Assembly (NCBI GenBank): GCA_934047225.1
Contig: CAKOHE010000030.1
Span: 62,001 to 126,000, forward strand
DNA: 64,000 nucleotides
Direction of reading: 5' to 3'
Source of the DNA: Ypsolopha sequella
Lineage: Eukaryota > Arthropoda > Insecta > Lepidoptera > Ypsolophidae
Below, piece by piece: positions 1-11,037 of this stretch (position 1 is the stretch's first letter; each line of letters opens with the position of its first letter). Below the pieces are notes generated by a model. The model was not told the DNA's origin and did not search any database. It saw nothing but the letters and a program-made list of their open reading frames with translations. The position numbers and the translations under genes are program-made.

Positions 1-970
1 ACTGCCTTGTTACCACTCTCTCGGTCTTGGTACAAATAGTCACAGATGGCGTTCCAGTTGCGGCTTTTCAAAGCATTGATCAGGAAGATTCTATTTCTAT
101 GTGCGCGGGCGCGGAGACATATTATTATTCTTTATTGTACACAGAAAATAAACATTTACAAACATACCATAAACAAGATTATGTTTATTTTGCGAAATCC
201 ATCGCTATGAATACTCTACCTTTCAGAAATAAAAGGTCTTAAGTGGAAAGAAAACATTTTTTATTTGGTAATTTTTGAAATATCGACGTGTTTTACTTGA
301 AAAAAATTAATCATTTTCGACCCCTAGTTGATAGGCATTATTTGTTGGAAATGACCTCTAGTATCCCTTTTAAGGAATAGGTCGAATTTTTAAGCACCCT
401 GTATACATACAGAATGTTCATTTGGTCTACAACTTGCGTCACATGAATAAAAATATATTTATATTAATTCTTATTGCACACAGAAAACTTAATTTTAAAT
501 TACACGATAAAAGTTATGTACAATGGCGTGCTTATCTGAATAATGAGATTTCTTCCAATAAACCAAATAGGGATATTTGATATAAATAAGATATTCATAT
601 TGTGCACGATAATACTTATACAGAAAAAAGATTAAATAAATAGTAGTTACCTAATAGTTAAAAATATAATAATAAACTACATAAAAATTACATGATTACA
701 TAGTACCTATAAATAAATATAAAAATACATATTCAGTAAATAAATACATAATTAATGATATATATACATAATATAGCTACATATATGTATATATTATATA
801 TATAATTAAATTTTTTGTTGATTTTTATAGCCATGTTTTGAAATAATTAGGGCATGTATCCAATTATAAAATCGTATGAAATTGTGTTGGTTTTACCACC
901 TTAAATACTGTATTAAATTCTAATTGATCAATGTTATAAAATTAGATTAACTAATTTAATTACTTTTATG
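1..970. other. AT-rich DNA, no gene seen
   Basis: No reading frame here looks like protein. The right half is very AT-rich with many TATA-type runs. Around 398-410 there is a CACCCTGTATA motif like the end of insect inverted-repeat elements, but I could not find its partner. Confidence 0.6.
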
Positions 971-2046
971 TCATATGGAAATAAATGGCTTTATTATTAT
1001 TATTATTATTATTATTTTTATTCTTAATTTCTCTCTTTTTCTAAGAGGTAAAAGTGGCACGGACCGAGGCCAAGTGCAGAGTAGTTTACATGAATAGGTA
1101 TGTGTTCTGGGATGAGTTAGACTTAAACTAGTCACAAGATTTTTAGGAATAACACCTGTAGTTGATATTACGATAGGGACTATTTTAACAGTGTTTATAC
1201 GCCATTGTGTTTTAATTTCCATAGCCAGATCTTTGTACTTGCTTATTTTTTGTGTGTGTGTCGATTGCAGATTGTGAGTATTGGGTATCGCTATATCTAT
1301 CAAGTAAACTGTGTTCTTTTGTTTGTCGTGAATGGTAATGTCCGGTCGGTTAAAATGTACTGTTTTATCTGTTATGATTGTGCGGTCCCAGTATATTTTC
1401 AAAACGTTATTTTCGAGAATTTTTTCAGGTTTGTATTTATAATATGGGGTCTTTTGGTCTATAAATTTATTCTTGTATGCAAAGTGTTGGTGTAAAATAG
1501 AAGCAACTTGGTCATGCCGATGCTTGTAGTCCGTTTGAACTATAGTTTTACAAGCTCCCGTAATATGCTGAATAGTTTCTGAAGCGCTGCTACAGTGTCT
1601 GCATAAGTCATTTGATAGATTGCGTTCTTTTATAATATGTTTCCTGTAATTTCTAGTATAAATAACCTGGTCTTGAATAGCGATCATAAATGCCTCCGTC
1701 TCTGGACAGAGCTCGCCTTGCTTAAGCCATGCATTGGACCAGTTTTTATCAACGTGCAGTTGCTCAAGATCTTTGCGGTGTCTTCCGTGGAGGCCTTTCT
1801 GTCTCCAAGTATCAATTTTTTCGGATGGTAATGTTTGTGACTCATTTACTTGCATGTTTTTATTGCTAAGGTTGAGTGGTGTAAGTTTTCTATCTATCTC
1901 TGTTATGTAGTTGTGTAGCTCTGAATGTTCGGCTTTTGTATGAAAATACTGTCTGAGGGTCGATATTTGTTTGTTGTGTAGGTTTTGTAGATCTATTATT
2001 CTTCTTCCTCCTTCTAGCCGCGGTAGTGTTAGTCGTTGTGTGCATG
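971..2046 (-). pseudogene. 3' part of an R4/Dong-like LINE (zinc knuckle and restriction-like endonuclease)
   Basis: This is the C-terminal part of a non-LTR retrotransposon polyprotein. One frame stays open from about 2040 down to the stop near 971; the first ATG is at 1855, but the open frame continues upstream of it through LEGGRRIIDLQNLHN, a conserved stretch after the RT domain in R2/R4/NeSL elements. Then come a CCHC knuckle (C-x2-C-x8-H-x4-C, LCRHC...HITGAC) and a restriction-like endonuclease core (RPDITIHD, then YLIDIAIP), which nicks target DNA in this group. The RT domain is absent: the sequence is cut off at a (TTA)n tract on its 5' side. The frame runs out through a second (TTA)n tract, giving an isoleucine run. 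Dong of Bombyx inserts into TAA repeats, which fits. The element group is well supported; the exact clade is inferred. Confidence 0.8.
991..1016. repeat. (TTA)n tract at LINE 3' end
   Basis: A run of TTA/ATT triplets forms the 3' end of the minus-strand R4/Dong-like LINE. It is either the element tail or the TAA-repeat target. Confidence 0.85.
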
Positions 2047-2069
2047 ATTATTATTATTATTATTATTTT
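2047..2069. repeat. (ATT)n tract
   Basis: A triplet run between the truncated LINE and the first 747 bp unit. It is one of four such tracts that mark element edges between 1 and 3.6 kb. Confidence 0.85.
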
Positions 2070-2071
2070 TT

Positions 2072-2818
2072 CGGTACACTTTTCAGTCACGGGCCCATAG
2101 GGACCCGGTCATTTGAAAGGCATTCATGGGGCCGAAGCCAACATTGGAGAGGCCTTTGGTACCATTTAATATAAATGTGAGATGGCTGCATCCATGGAGG
2201 CCTCTCCCTCAATGTATCATTGTGATACACTAACGGACAGTCCCCCACAGTTGCCAAACTATTGCCAGGAAGGAAGCGACTTGGTGTGGGCTATGAGGAT
2301 GGGATGCTAAATGGGCCGGATAACAGGGCTATGGAGTGAGATAACGGACATCTGCCTCGAAAATCTCTCACAAATTTAAATATGGCAGATGGTGACTTGC
2401 TGCTTAATAACTATCCACCAGGATAGCCGTTGTGGGCCCCCTATCTAGCCACCATGGGGCGGCCAGGGGGCAACACTATGTAAGCAGCTAAGGTTGTCGA
2501 GAGGTGAGTCTGCGGGGCGCAAGATCCTTCTAACAGTCAAGTGCCCCCGGCGTTATGACATTTTACACTTCCAACCTGGAGCATAGGTTCCGCTCTTGCT
2601 TCTCCACTCTGGCCGGCTGGTTAAGGCAAGCGCAGAGGTAGGGGGTGTGTTGCTGTGTGTATGTGTGTGTGTAGCGCATGTGTGATAGTGTCCCCTGGAG
2701 GTAGGGTCCGTGGTGTCGCCACTCACCATCGGCTCGCCACAAGCCGCCCTGCGGTGACTGATTGCACTGGACGTACTGGACATACCAGAGGGCGATGGGG
2801 TCGTCACATCCCTACGCC
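2072..2818 (-). mobile_element. 747 bp TAA-flanked unit, copy 1
   Basis: The first of two direct copies of a 747 bp unit, each closed by a (TTA)n tract. Copy 2 starts 769 bp later. On the minus strand it starts GGCGTAGGGATG and ends ACTGAAAAGTGTACC next to the TAA tract, so it is probably oriented like the neighbouring LINE. It holds a CA-rich stretch and a short frame (MTTPSPSGMSS...) without recognisable domains. It may be a non-autonomous retroelement or the 5' leader of a TAA-targeting LINE. That identity is inferred; the duplication is directly visible. Confidence 0.7.
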
Positions 2819-2837
2819 TTATTATTATTATTATTAT
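2819..2837. repeat. (TTA)n tract between the two units
   Basis: A triplet run separating copies 1 and 2 of the 747 bp unit. Confidence 0.85.
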
Positions 2838-2840
2838 GTA

Positions 2841-3587
2841 GGTACACTTTTCAGTCACGGGCCCATAGGGACCCGGTCATTTGAAAGGCATTCATGGGGC
2901 CGAAGCCAACATTGAAGAGGCCTTTGGTACCATTTAATCTAGATGTGAGATGGCTGCATCCATGGGGGCCTCTCCCTCAATGTATCATTGTGATGCACTA
3001 ACGGACAGTCCCCCACAGTTGCCAAACTATTGCCAGGAAGGAAGCGACTTGGAGTGGGCTATGAGGATGGGATGCTAAATGGGCCGGATAACAGGGCTAT
3101 GGAGTGAGATAACGGACATCTGCCTCGAAAATCTCTCACAAATTTAAATATGGCAGATGGTGACTTGCTGCTTAATAACTATCCACCAGGATAGCCGTTG
3201 TGGGCCCCCTATCTAGCCACCATGGGGCGGCCAGGGGGCAACACTATGTAAGCAGCTAAGGTTGTCGAGAGGTGAGTCTGCGGGGCGCAAGATCCTTCTA
3301 ACAGTCAAGTGCCCCCGGCGTTATGACATTTTACACTTCCAACCTGGAGCATAGGTTCCGCTCTTGCATCTCCACTCTGGCCGGCTGGTTAAGGCAAGCG
3401 CAGAGGTAGGGGGTGTGTTGCTGTGTGTATGTGTGTGTGTAGCGCATGTGTGATAGTGTCCCCTGGAGGTAGGGTCCGTGGTGTCGCCACTCACCATCGG
3501 CTCGCCACAAGCCGCCCTGCGGTGACTGATTGCACTGGACGTACTGGACATACCAGAGGGCGATGGGGTCGTCACATCCCTACGCCT
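2841..3587 (-). mobile_element. 747 bp TAA-flanked unit, copy 2
   Basis: The second direct copy. By eye it differs from copy 1 at fewer than ten positions, for example the A-for-T change in CTTGGTGTGGG and CTTGCTTCTC becoming CTTGCATCTC. Near-identity and head-to-tail arrangement suggest recent tandem duplication or serial insertion into the same TAA repeat. Confidence 0.75.
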
Positions 3588-3606
3588 TTATTATTATTAT
3601 TATTAT
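3588..3606. repeat. (TTA)n tract closing copy 2
   Basis: A triplet run at the far edge of copy 2. The sequence after it (CCGCCATCCATCGG...) is unrelated to the unit and may be the end of another TAA-associated element. Confidence 0.8.
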
Positions 3607-4361
3607 ACCGCCATCCATCGGTCCCAGGCATGGCTTTTGCCTGTGAGCTGTCCTCTTACTCTCCCCCGAATTACTTCGAGGGGTCTCCAAGTAAGATGGT
3701 GGCACCTCCACAGTCGAGCCCGGCATCAGCTCTACTACTAGTACACGTTACAGCGAAAGAAGGATAGACGCTGTATCTATAACTATCTTTATTAAGTTGA
3801 CGACCTAAAGAATTATTTTTTTCGCATTAATGTAATCAGTATAATATGTGGCTTCAGTTTTTTAGCAGGTAATAGATACGCCTTTTCTATTTCTACTAGA
3901 AGGCTTGTTGAGAAAGAAAGTTATGTGAGATTTAGAAAAGGAACTTACCGTTTAAGTAGGTCCTATATTTACCTATAACTTGAGAACTTCTGACTGGAAT
4001 TTAATAGGATTTGTATTGTCAGTCAAAATATCTTGAGGACGTTTGGAAGAATGTATAATTGGGTCATAATTCACGGAACCTAAGCAACGGCAGTTGCATT
4101 TTAGACGCACAAGTCTGAGAAAAAAGGAGCTGATGGCAGAGTTACTATAAAAAGATCGGCGAAGAGAACGGTCATCGTGTTGACGGACTTTGTCGACAAT
4201 TCCGATGGCTTAATTTTTAAAAGATTTTTTTTTTCAGGGTATTTACGTCATTTTGGGACAATTATTTTTTTATGATTTTTTAAAGAATTGTCCGATATGA
4301 CATCACTTGAGAATTTTAGACATCACACTCATTGGTCTCATTGTGATGTGTGATTGCTTAT
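3607..4361. other. No gene seen; possible element fragment at left end
   Basis: About 3607-3770 is GC-richer than its surroundings and abuts the (TTA)n tract, so it may be an element remnant. The rest is AT-rich without coding signal. Confidence 0.5.
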
Positions 4362-4620
4362 AAAAAAGTGGTCTGTCTCTGTCTGTCTACTCATCTGTCA
4401 TCAAGCTGTCAAATTGGTCGGAAAATTTATCTTGAAAGCAAAAGGACACATTTCTAAACAGCCATTTCTCAAGTGACGTCACATGAAGGCAAATGGAAGT
4501 TGCAGCTTTTTCGTAAAAATATCCATCTTCATGAGGTTTTTTTGGCCACAATTTCTAAAATACGGCTTATTAAACCTAAATCTCCAAATGGTTTTCGAAT
4601 TAACTAGGTACTCCATGCGC
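4362..4620 (-). repeat. Dispersed repeat family A, copy 1 (reverse)
   Basis: Read on the minus strand, this matches 31550-31880 and 34014-34262. Shared landmarks are TTTAATAAGCCGTAT, a GATGAATATTTTT-like stretch, ACTTCCATTTGCCTTC, GTGACGTCACTTGA and the GACAGACAGAGACAGACC end. It is an insect-type interspersed repeat of unknown class; copies diverge by substitutions and small gaps. Confidence 0.75.
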
Positions 4621-5521
4621 CAGTTGGCAATTTGTTGAAACAAGCAAACTCATTAAAGTGTCATTAAAAAATAATTTTGTTTGTATATTCAATAATGAAG
4701 TGCATAGAATGTATTATATAGATGATCAATATGTACAAGTGACGAGCATGTTTGATCAAGTGCATCAACAGAAACGTTACAATCAACTGCGAGAGTAGGT
4801 ACTGTGTGATTTTACAAGGCTAAGGCAATTATTTTCGTTATTTATTTATGTTTTGATGACAATTTCCTCATTTTCGGAATCGTTGTCATTAGTATGCCGC
4901 CGTCTGTGTGTAAAAATCCAAGCCGTCTTCGCACAGATTTCAGTGATCGCGGAGTGCAGGCAGAACGCGGCGGATATAACCCGGTCACTGCTCTAAGGTT
5001 ACGGACGATATTCGTTTCGCAATCTACAGTAAAAATGTCGGATTTACATTATTAGATTTTATCGGAGTTTAATGTTTATGTTGGTTACGAGCTACGACTG
5101 CATAATCTGGCAGAATTCTGGTCATCTCTCGAGCACATGTGATGTGATGTGATGTGATGCTTCTAAATAGAAAAAAAGGCAGACGGAGTTGCCGCTAAGT
5201 AAAACCTGAAGCATAGCAATGGCGGCCGTTATTGTATAAATTAAATATACCTGTGATTTAAATGTACGTACCTTAGTTAATTTGTTAAATATTGTATTTT
5301 GAGATTAAATTCGACTTGTAAAAAGTGTTTTATATGTAACTATTTTACATGTTATGGCATAACGCAGGGCAGCTTGGATTGACTGACAATACAAAAGACA
5401 CATAGTTTCCTAAATAGAGTGCGGGTGTACTTCAAATTATTCGAACAAACGAACCAAACGCAGACATAGTGAAGTGGTGTGGCGGTATCGTGCGTGCAAT
5501 GAATCGGAACGGACCTGTTAC
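4621..5521. other. No gene seen; GATGT microsatellite
   Basis: Unassigned DNA. A (GATGT)n microsatellite lies at 5138-5159. Some of this lies downstream, on the minus strand, of the SLC17 exon and may be its intron. Confidence 0.5.
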
Positions 5522-5621
5522 CTCCGATCTTAGCCGCAAGCCAGCCACCCAGTAGCTGCGTCACCAGATACCCGTAGAAGAACGAGCTCAGCACCAGGCC
5601 CGGGAGCTCAAACTCGGGCAA
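5522..5621 (-). CDS. Exon of an SLC17-type MFS transporter (partial)
   Basis: A single internal exon of a major facilitator transporter resembling the SLC17 group (sialin, vesicular glutamate and Na-phosphate type carriers), multi-pass membrane proteins that move organic or inorganic anions. The exon codes for about 33 residues including GLVLSSFFYGYLVTQ and GGWLAAKIG, which match the end of TM2 and the loop where this family carries its G-G-x-L-A/K-x-x-G signature. On the minus strand the acceptor is TTCCAG before 5621 and the donor is GGTAAC after 5522. It is 100 bp, phase 0 in and phase 1 out. High GC against an AT-rich setting supports real coding. No neighbouring exons were recognised within the window, so substrate cannot be assigned. 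Confidence 0.8.
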
Positions 5622-5935
5622 CTGGAATGTGGGAGAAAACATAATGAAAATATTTATAATATTGTAATCTGCAACTTTATGTTTTTCCATTAAGACCAGT
5701 ATTTCCGCGGAGCCCACACAGAGGCTTTGCAGCAGGCGCGTGCACAGCATATTTAACCTAGGTAGGCAGAATTAATTTTGACAAATAAAAATGAAAATAA
5801 AATATTTGAGTAAGCTTGTTCATATGATGACAGTAAAAGAAGTAAAGTTCTGACCACCTCAAGTAGGTTTGTAACTTTCACGGACTATCTAACTTTCTAA
5901 AATATACTCGTAATATTTTTTATTTCATTGGCGAG
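5622..5935. other. Intron-like DNA upstream of the SLC17 exon
   Basis: No coding signal. On the minus strand it carries the polypyrimidine-like stretch and acceptor of the exon at 5522-5621. Confidence 0.5.
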
Positions 5936-6118
5936 TTACCGTTCCTTTCTTTTGACACAACTGTGTAGTTCTGGTATACACTTTCCTTGAATTGTGGCCT
6001 TTCGTTTCTCCTCAAAAGATAATTTTCCGAACGCCTGATTTTTCAATTTTGTCAAACAAGCAAGGCCGTCGTCGCAAGTTTCACAAGTAAATTTTTCCAT
6101 TTCAACACAACAAACCAA
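5936..6118 (-). CDS. Small Cys-rich open frame, possible first exon
   Basis: I do not recognise this protein. A 60-codon frame starts ATG GTT TGT and, six codons on, has a second ATG giving MEKFTCETCDDGLACLTKL. It has CETC and further cysteines (CIPELHSC) and ends in a basic KRKER stretch, a composition typical of a small zinc-binding region. At its end ACG|GTAACT could be a splice donor, in which case this is a first exon and the TAA is intronic. The sequence upstream is AT-rich and could be a promoter. It could equally be a remnant of a transposase gene or a chance frame. Confidence 0.3.
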   Translation of the reverse strand: MVCCVEMEKFTCETCDDGLACLTKLKNQAFGKLSFEEKRKATIQGKCIPELHSCVKRKER

Positions 6119-7019
6119 CCATCAAAATCACCGAACCAATACTACTTATTTATATATACACTAAGAAACCGAAATCAGCTCTGAATAACGTAAATAAACA
6201 AACATTCCACGCGCGATAACACCAGAAAGAAAACTAATAAAAACAAACAAAATGCTTTCTTCGCAATGAGACAACTGATGCAACACGGATAAATTAAAAA
6301 GGTGAGACATTCCTTTTACTCCTTTGGCGACTGCATACTACGTAATAATTATGTAGCGTACTAACGAGGCAGAGCTTTTATTTGCAGAATTGACTTTTAC
6401 GGCGCGAAGATAAGGGTATTTAATATATTTAATAGCAAAATACAAATGAATAATTTATTGTGGTTATGTAATCGAGCTCAAAGCGAGCCATGGATGTTTG
6501 CGTGCTGTACTTGCGTGAACGAGAATTTTAAAGTGTGCGTGATTAGGCTGCCTTTAGTAGCTTCTTCGGTCATACGAAGTACGCGTGTTCTTAATGGAAG
6601 TTTGAATTTCCGCGCTCTACCGCGCGTAACCGCGCATTGTTATTGGTCAAGAGACTGTGTTTAACTGTAAAGCGCTGAACTTATTGCAAGGTAGGCAGTG
6701 CCTTTATGCCTTTATGGACGGCACGCCTCTGCTTTGCAGAGCCCTAGGCCTCCACGGAGCACACTTTGAGTATGGCTAGATTAGGGCATCACGTCTCGGG
6801 GGGCACCATAAACAGCAACAAAAAAATATTTTCTAGCACATGAAAGGCAAGGCTTATTAAATATTCGCGCGTAATTAAATTGACTACTTTGAATAATGAG
6901 ATGTCGTTGCGTTGAACCCACGATTTGAAAATCTTCTTGCTGACTGCAAGGTATTAAAAACGGACGACGCAGATGATGCTACAAAATTTTCGCTTTATTA
7001 ATATTGTACATATACCTAA
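6119..7019. other. No gene seen
   Basis: Unassigned. A GC-richer piece at about 6680-6800 (AGGCAGTGCCTTTATGCC and following) has the look of an interspersed repeat, but no ends were found. Confidence 0.45.
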
Positions 7020-7023
7020 AACA

Positions 7024-7540
7024 CCGGCCAAGTGCGAGTCAGGCTCGCGTACCTAGGGTTCCGTATTTTGAATGATAAATTTAATTATGTCATTTTTTTT
7101 TCGTGAATTTCTCAACCGCTTTATTTTTTCTGTAATCTTTACGTAAATATATTATATTACCGAGATTTTTTTCATATTTTTTGGTCCACTAGTTTTGGAG
7201 ATAAGGGGGGGGGGTGGACATACATATATTTTTGGGGCTTTTTAAAGATTCCTCGAAACCAGTGCCGGTAAATATAGAAAAAGTATATATTTTCACAACC
7301 AACTTTTTAATACCTACAATTTGATACCCCATTTTGTATTTTTATGATATATATTTTTTTATTTATTATACTTCTTTTTTTAAATTTCTCATTTGTGCTC
7401 AATTTTTTTTCATCGCTATTATTTTCCTGTAATTGGCCAGTTATGATCTATAATTGTCATTTTTTTAATTTTTTTTGGTTTACCAGTTTCGGGGATAAGG
7501 GGGGGGGACATACATATTTTTAGGGTTTTTTAAGGATTTT
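7024..7540 (+). repeat. Lepidopteran-type GGCCAAGTGCGAGTC repeat with internal near-duplication
   Basis: Starts with CCGGCCAAGTGCGAGTCAGG and GGGTTCCGTATTTTG, which I know as the head of a very common lepidopteran interspersed repeat. Two related segments follow, each with a GATAAGG(G)n run then ACATACATAT (about 7199-7230 and 7493-7520), so part of the body is duplicated. A second family member lies at 28467-28835. Confidence 0.6.
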
Positions 7541-7559
7541 TTTGCCCCAATTTCTGCTC

Positions 7560-7965
7560 TCCTTTGATATTAAAACACTCCCCTGGGATAAAATCATAAT
7601 TCATATAGTGAACACTATTAATAAACCTAAAGCTCAACTACCCATCCACGATCTTGAGCAACGTACCGAAGATGTGATAGACATACAGTTCTCAGATTAC
7701 ATTCAAATTTACACTGACGGGTCCAAAACTAAAGACGGTTCTAGTTGCGCGTTTTACGATGAAGCTGCGGATTTTGGGGCCGAATTTCTTATTGAAAATC
7801 AGTGTATGTTGGAGTTGAACTGACAGCAATTAATGAAGCAGCACACTACATAGAGTCGACACCATACCATAAAATTGTAATCTTTATAGATTCTAAGAGT
7901 AGTCTACAACATTTGTTAAGAAGTGCTAAGGGCGGTAGCAAAAAACAGGAAAAGCCTTTCATACC
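7560..7965 (+). pseudogene. RNase H domain fragment of an I-type LINE
   Basis: The fragment encodes part of a ribonuclease H domain as found in I/R1/Ingi-like non-LTR elements, where it removes RNA from the RNA:DNA hybrid. Visible motifs in order are IQIYTDGSKTKDGSS (first catalytic Asp in YTDGS), ELTAINEAAHYI (catalytic Glu) and IFIDSKSSLQHL (second Asp). A frameshift near 7800-7812 separates the first motif from the other two, so it cannot make one protein. The similarity fades after about 7965 and the RT upstream is missing. Confidence 0.8.
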
Positions 7966-8777
7966 CATTCCTGAGTACCAGTTGGCGTGGATATGTTCGT
8001 TCAGTGTAAATTGTCAGAAAAAAAAACATACGAGTTTCTTAAAAAAAAACAATACATATATCATCGTGCTACATATATATCTCAATATGCTACGGTATAT
8101 AACAGCAACGTAAACTCATGACAGACATTGCTGTTTCCTATCCTTTTATTCGTCTTTATTATTATAATCTTATAACAATGAAACCTAACCAGTAATCGAA
8201 GTTTTCATCGTACTGACTACCTATATTCAAACTTTCTTTAATTAAATACTATAAATAGGTATTTACTCAGGTTTTACCCAATCATACAAAATCAAATTCT
8301 TCAGAGGAATAAAGGGCAAGGTAAAAGATTAATGTAACTAAATAAGTTTACAAATTAAAATACGGTTTTGATATTGATTTATTTACAGAATGTGGAATAC
8401 TTGAATATTGAACTCTAAAGATAATGCCGTTTGTACTTTAAACTTTACAAGGTCATAAAACAAAATCAAACAATTGTATTTAGAACTACCAGAAGTACCA
8501 AATTATAAAAATAAATGTGTCTTATCTAGATAGACACTCTATACTCTGGCCAATTGCTGCCACGCGCGTCTAATTACGATAAAACAAAAAGTTAAGCGAA
8601 TTAAATTACCAAAACAATGGTGGAATTTTTTTTATTTAATAATATTAAATAATAATAATAATTACCTGTAATATTTATAAAAAAGCTCGTACAATATCGC
8701 ACAGTGTAACAAAAAAGGCATTCCAGGACAAAACGCAAAAAATACCACCCCGAAATACAATTTCGAATCTCCATATT
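7966..8777. other. No gene seen
   Basis: AT-rich and without coding signal. The LINE fragment on the right may begin shortly before 8778. Confidence 0.5.
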
Positions 8778-9419
8778 ATGAAGATTGTCGTTAATACCTC
8801 TTTAAAAATGACACAATACGTGGCTAATGACAGTTGCTTGAACTGGAAAGAGGAATTAAATGCTACAGAAAACTCAATTAGTTCAGCATGTTACGCTTTA
8901 CGCAGTCTTAGGGATGAAATAAGTCTGCAACAACTCAAAATCGTTTATTTTGCATTGGTTGAATCGAAACTGCGTTACAGTATTAAATTCTGGGGAAATA
9001 GTTTTGCCTACAACATGAATAGGTCTTTCATAGCACAAAAACGGACCATTAGAACCATGGTTCGCATACCACCTTAGACATCATGTCGAGAATTCTTTAG
9101 GAATCTTAAAATATTTACTGCTCTTTGCCTTTATATGTTTGTTCTACTATGCGGCCTAGTGAAAAATATTCATAAATTTGAGACCAATGACAATAAGAAA
9201 AAACGATTACTGTCAAGAAGGCAAGATATTTATATCGAAACACCAAGCCCACGGCTCCGAGTGGTGAGTCACTGCAGCCGCTATCAAGCAGTAAAACTGT
9301 TCAACAAATTGCCCACTGAACTGAAAAATATTGAGAACTTTAAACAATTTATGTATAAACTAGAACAGTATCTGCTGACAAACTGCTTTTACTCAGTTGA
9401 GGAATATGTAAATAGGTAG
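8778..9419 (+). pseudogene. C-terminal part of a Jockey/RTE-like LINE reverse transcriptase
   Basis: Two frames together make the region after the RT palm domain of a non-LTR element. The first has SSACYALRSLRDEISLQQLK and LRYSIKFWGNS, then QKRTIRTMVRIPP; the second has VKLFNKLPTELKNIENF near the end. These stretches typically follow the YADD-containing domain in insect LINEs. A stop and frame change lie at about 9075-9135. The RT core and endonuclease are absent, so this is a 5'-truncated, dead copy. Its 3' UTR runs to the AATG tail at 9617. Confidence 0.8.
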
Positions 9420-9592
9420 CTTAAGTTGTGATTGACTTCAGAATATGTGACATTTTTATTGATTTTTATTTGCTAATATCCTTTGTTTGTCTTATTAACG
9501 TCTAATTTTTGTTTTTAGGTTGTAAGTATAACATTTTATAATTTGTAATACTGTTGTTTCAAATACAATGTAAAAATTGTTTATGAATAAAT

Positions 9593-9617
9593 AAATGAAT
9601 GAATGAATGAATGAATG
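9593..9617. repeat. (AATG)n tail of a LINE
   Basis: A run of ATGA/AATG units right after AATAAATA, the expected microsatellite-like 3' tail of the LINE fragment ending here. Confidence 0.75.
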
Positions 9618-10090
9618 GTGCAAAATTAGACGATATTTTAAATGGACAGGTATGGGGTTAAAAATAAGTCTTTCTTAGTCTGGGTGGCGAGGTTCGGTGA
9701 CGTAAAGAGGTCCTAGTGGCCTTTTTGAAGTATTTATTTACTTAAGAGATTACAAGGATTATCGGCGCTATTTGCCTCGTCACAGACCACTGCTCTTTTT
9801 GTGATTGAAAGTAGGTAAATTTTGCTACTTTAATTTAACTAAGAATGAGGCATGCTACTAAATTTCAATTGGTATGAGTTATTGGTAATATGCTTACTTA
9901 ACTTTTTTATATTCAGTCACGACGAGTACATCTCACAAGAAATATGTACTTGCAATTTCTTTTTACAAGGCTGAAAAAATTTGCCAGATTTTCCTAAAAT
10001 CCTAAAGATGAAATAAAAATTACAAGTATAAAAACTGTCAGTGTCATCTTGTGACGAGGATTTATGTAACATTTTAAAATGAAAAAAGCT
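9618..10090. other. No gene seen
   Basis: Unassigned AT-rich DNA. Confidence 0.5.
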
Positions 10091-10294
10091 TTGAGGAAGC
10101 GGCGCTAACTTTTCATAAATATAATCCCCCGGGAATCGCAATCCTTCGAAATTGAACATAATGTCCTTAGCTCAATGCAGCGTTAAAAAGTCTTGAGGAA
10201 GCGGCGCTAACTTTTCATATAGATAATCCCCCCGAGAATCGCAACCCTTCGATATCGGACAAAGTATCCTTAACTCAATACAGCGATAAAGCGG
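10091..10294. repeat. Tandem duplication, 102 bp period, two copies
   Basis: TTGAGGAAGCGGCGCTAACT starts at 10091 and again at 10193. Each copy continues through a C-run, GAATCGCAA, CCTTCGA and a CTCAAT.CAGCG motif. The copies differ at several positions, so the duplication is not brand new. Confidence 0.85.
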
Positions 10295-11037
10295 CTACAA
10301 AAACATTTTAATATGAAATTTAGCTATTTCCAAAGAGTTTTGGTGAAATATACTACATGAATTAGGTATCTACTGCATTTTAATCTTTATAAACACTCTT
10401 GTTTAACAATTTATTTGAAACGAAAACTTTCAAAGAAACTTTTCGAAAAGTATGTTTATATAAAAGTATATTATACGTGATTGCTAAAGCGCTTTAGCGT
10501 GCCAAGTGGGGTCTAACATTTTTGAATGCTCGTCGTCTCTAAAGTGTTCAAAAAGATTTGTCCGGCTAATTCCTGATTGGGATGCATTGTGCGTGGCTAT
10601 TGAACAGAAAGTTATGGTGCGAGTAGTGCTTGGCCAATTGTCCACGCCTCAATGGGTATCATCTATTCATATTTATGAAAGAAAGTATCACTTATTAAGT
10701 TATAAATTTGTATTATGGAAAGAAGATGTGTAGGTATTTTAAAACTTGGTTCATCTTAACACGGGTCTCGCGTAGTCGTAGAGTACATAACATGCGGTAC
10801 CTAATATATATTATGTGCTCGACCTTTCGATCGTTCTACAACGAATCGAGGTCAAAAGCAGGTGGTTGTCTAGCCACTGGTAAAAGACATTCCAAGCTTT
10901 CCTGCTATTTTTTATAGACGATTTCCATTATCTTGTTTTTCACCCAAAAGTTTTCGTCTGAAAACTACATAAGTGCGGACAGCGATGAATTTTAGTCTGA
11001 CGCGAGAACAAAATTACATGATCGCCTCAATGTTGCA
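10295..11037. other. No gene seen
   Basis: Unassigned. Short open frames exist but show no family features. Confidence 0.5.

Noticed and set aside
991..3606. (TTA)n tracts as a CRISPR-like or satellite array
   Set aside because: Simple triplet runs at element edges, with no spacers and irregular spacing.
2553..3767. Open frames in the two 747 bp units
   Set aside because: Low complexity (His-Thr runs from CA repeats), present in both units, no domain; kept only as part of the repeat.
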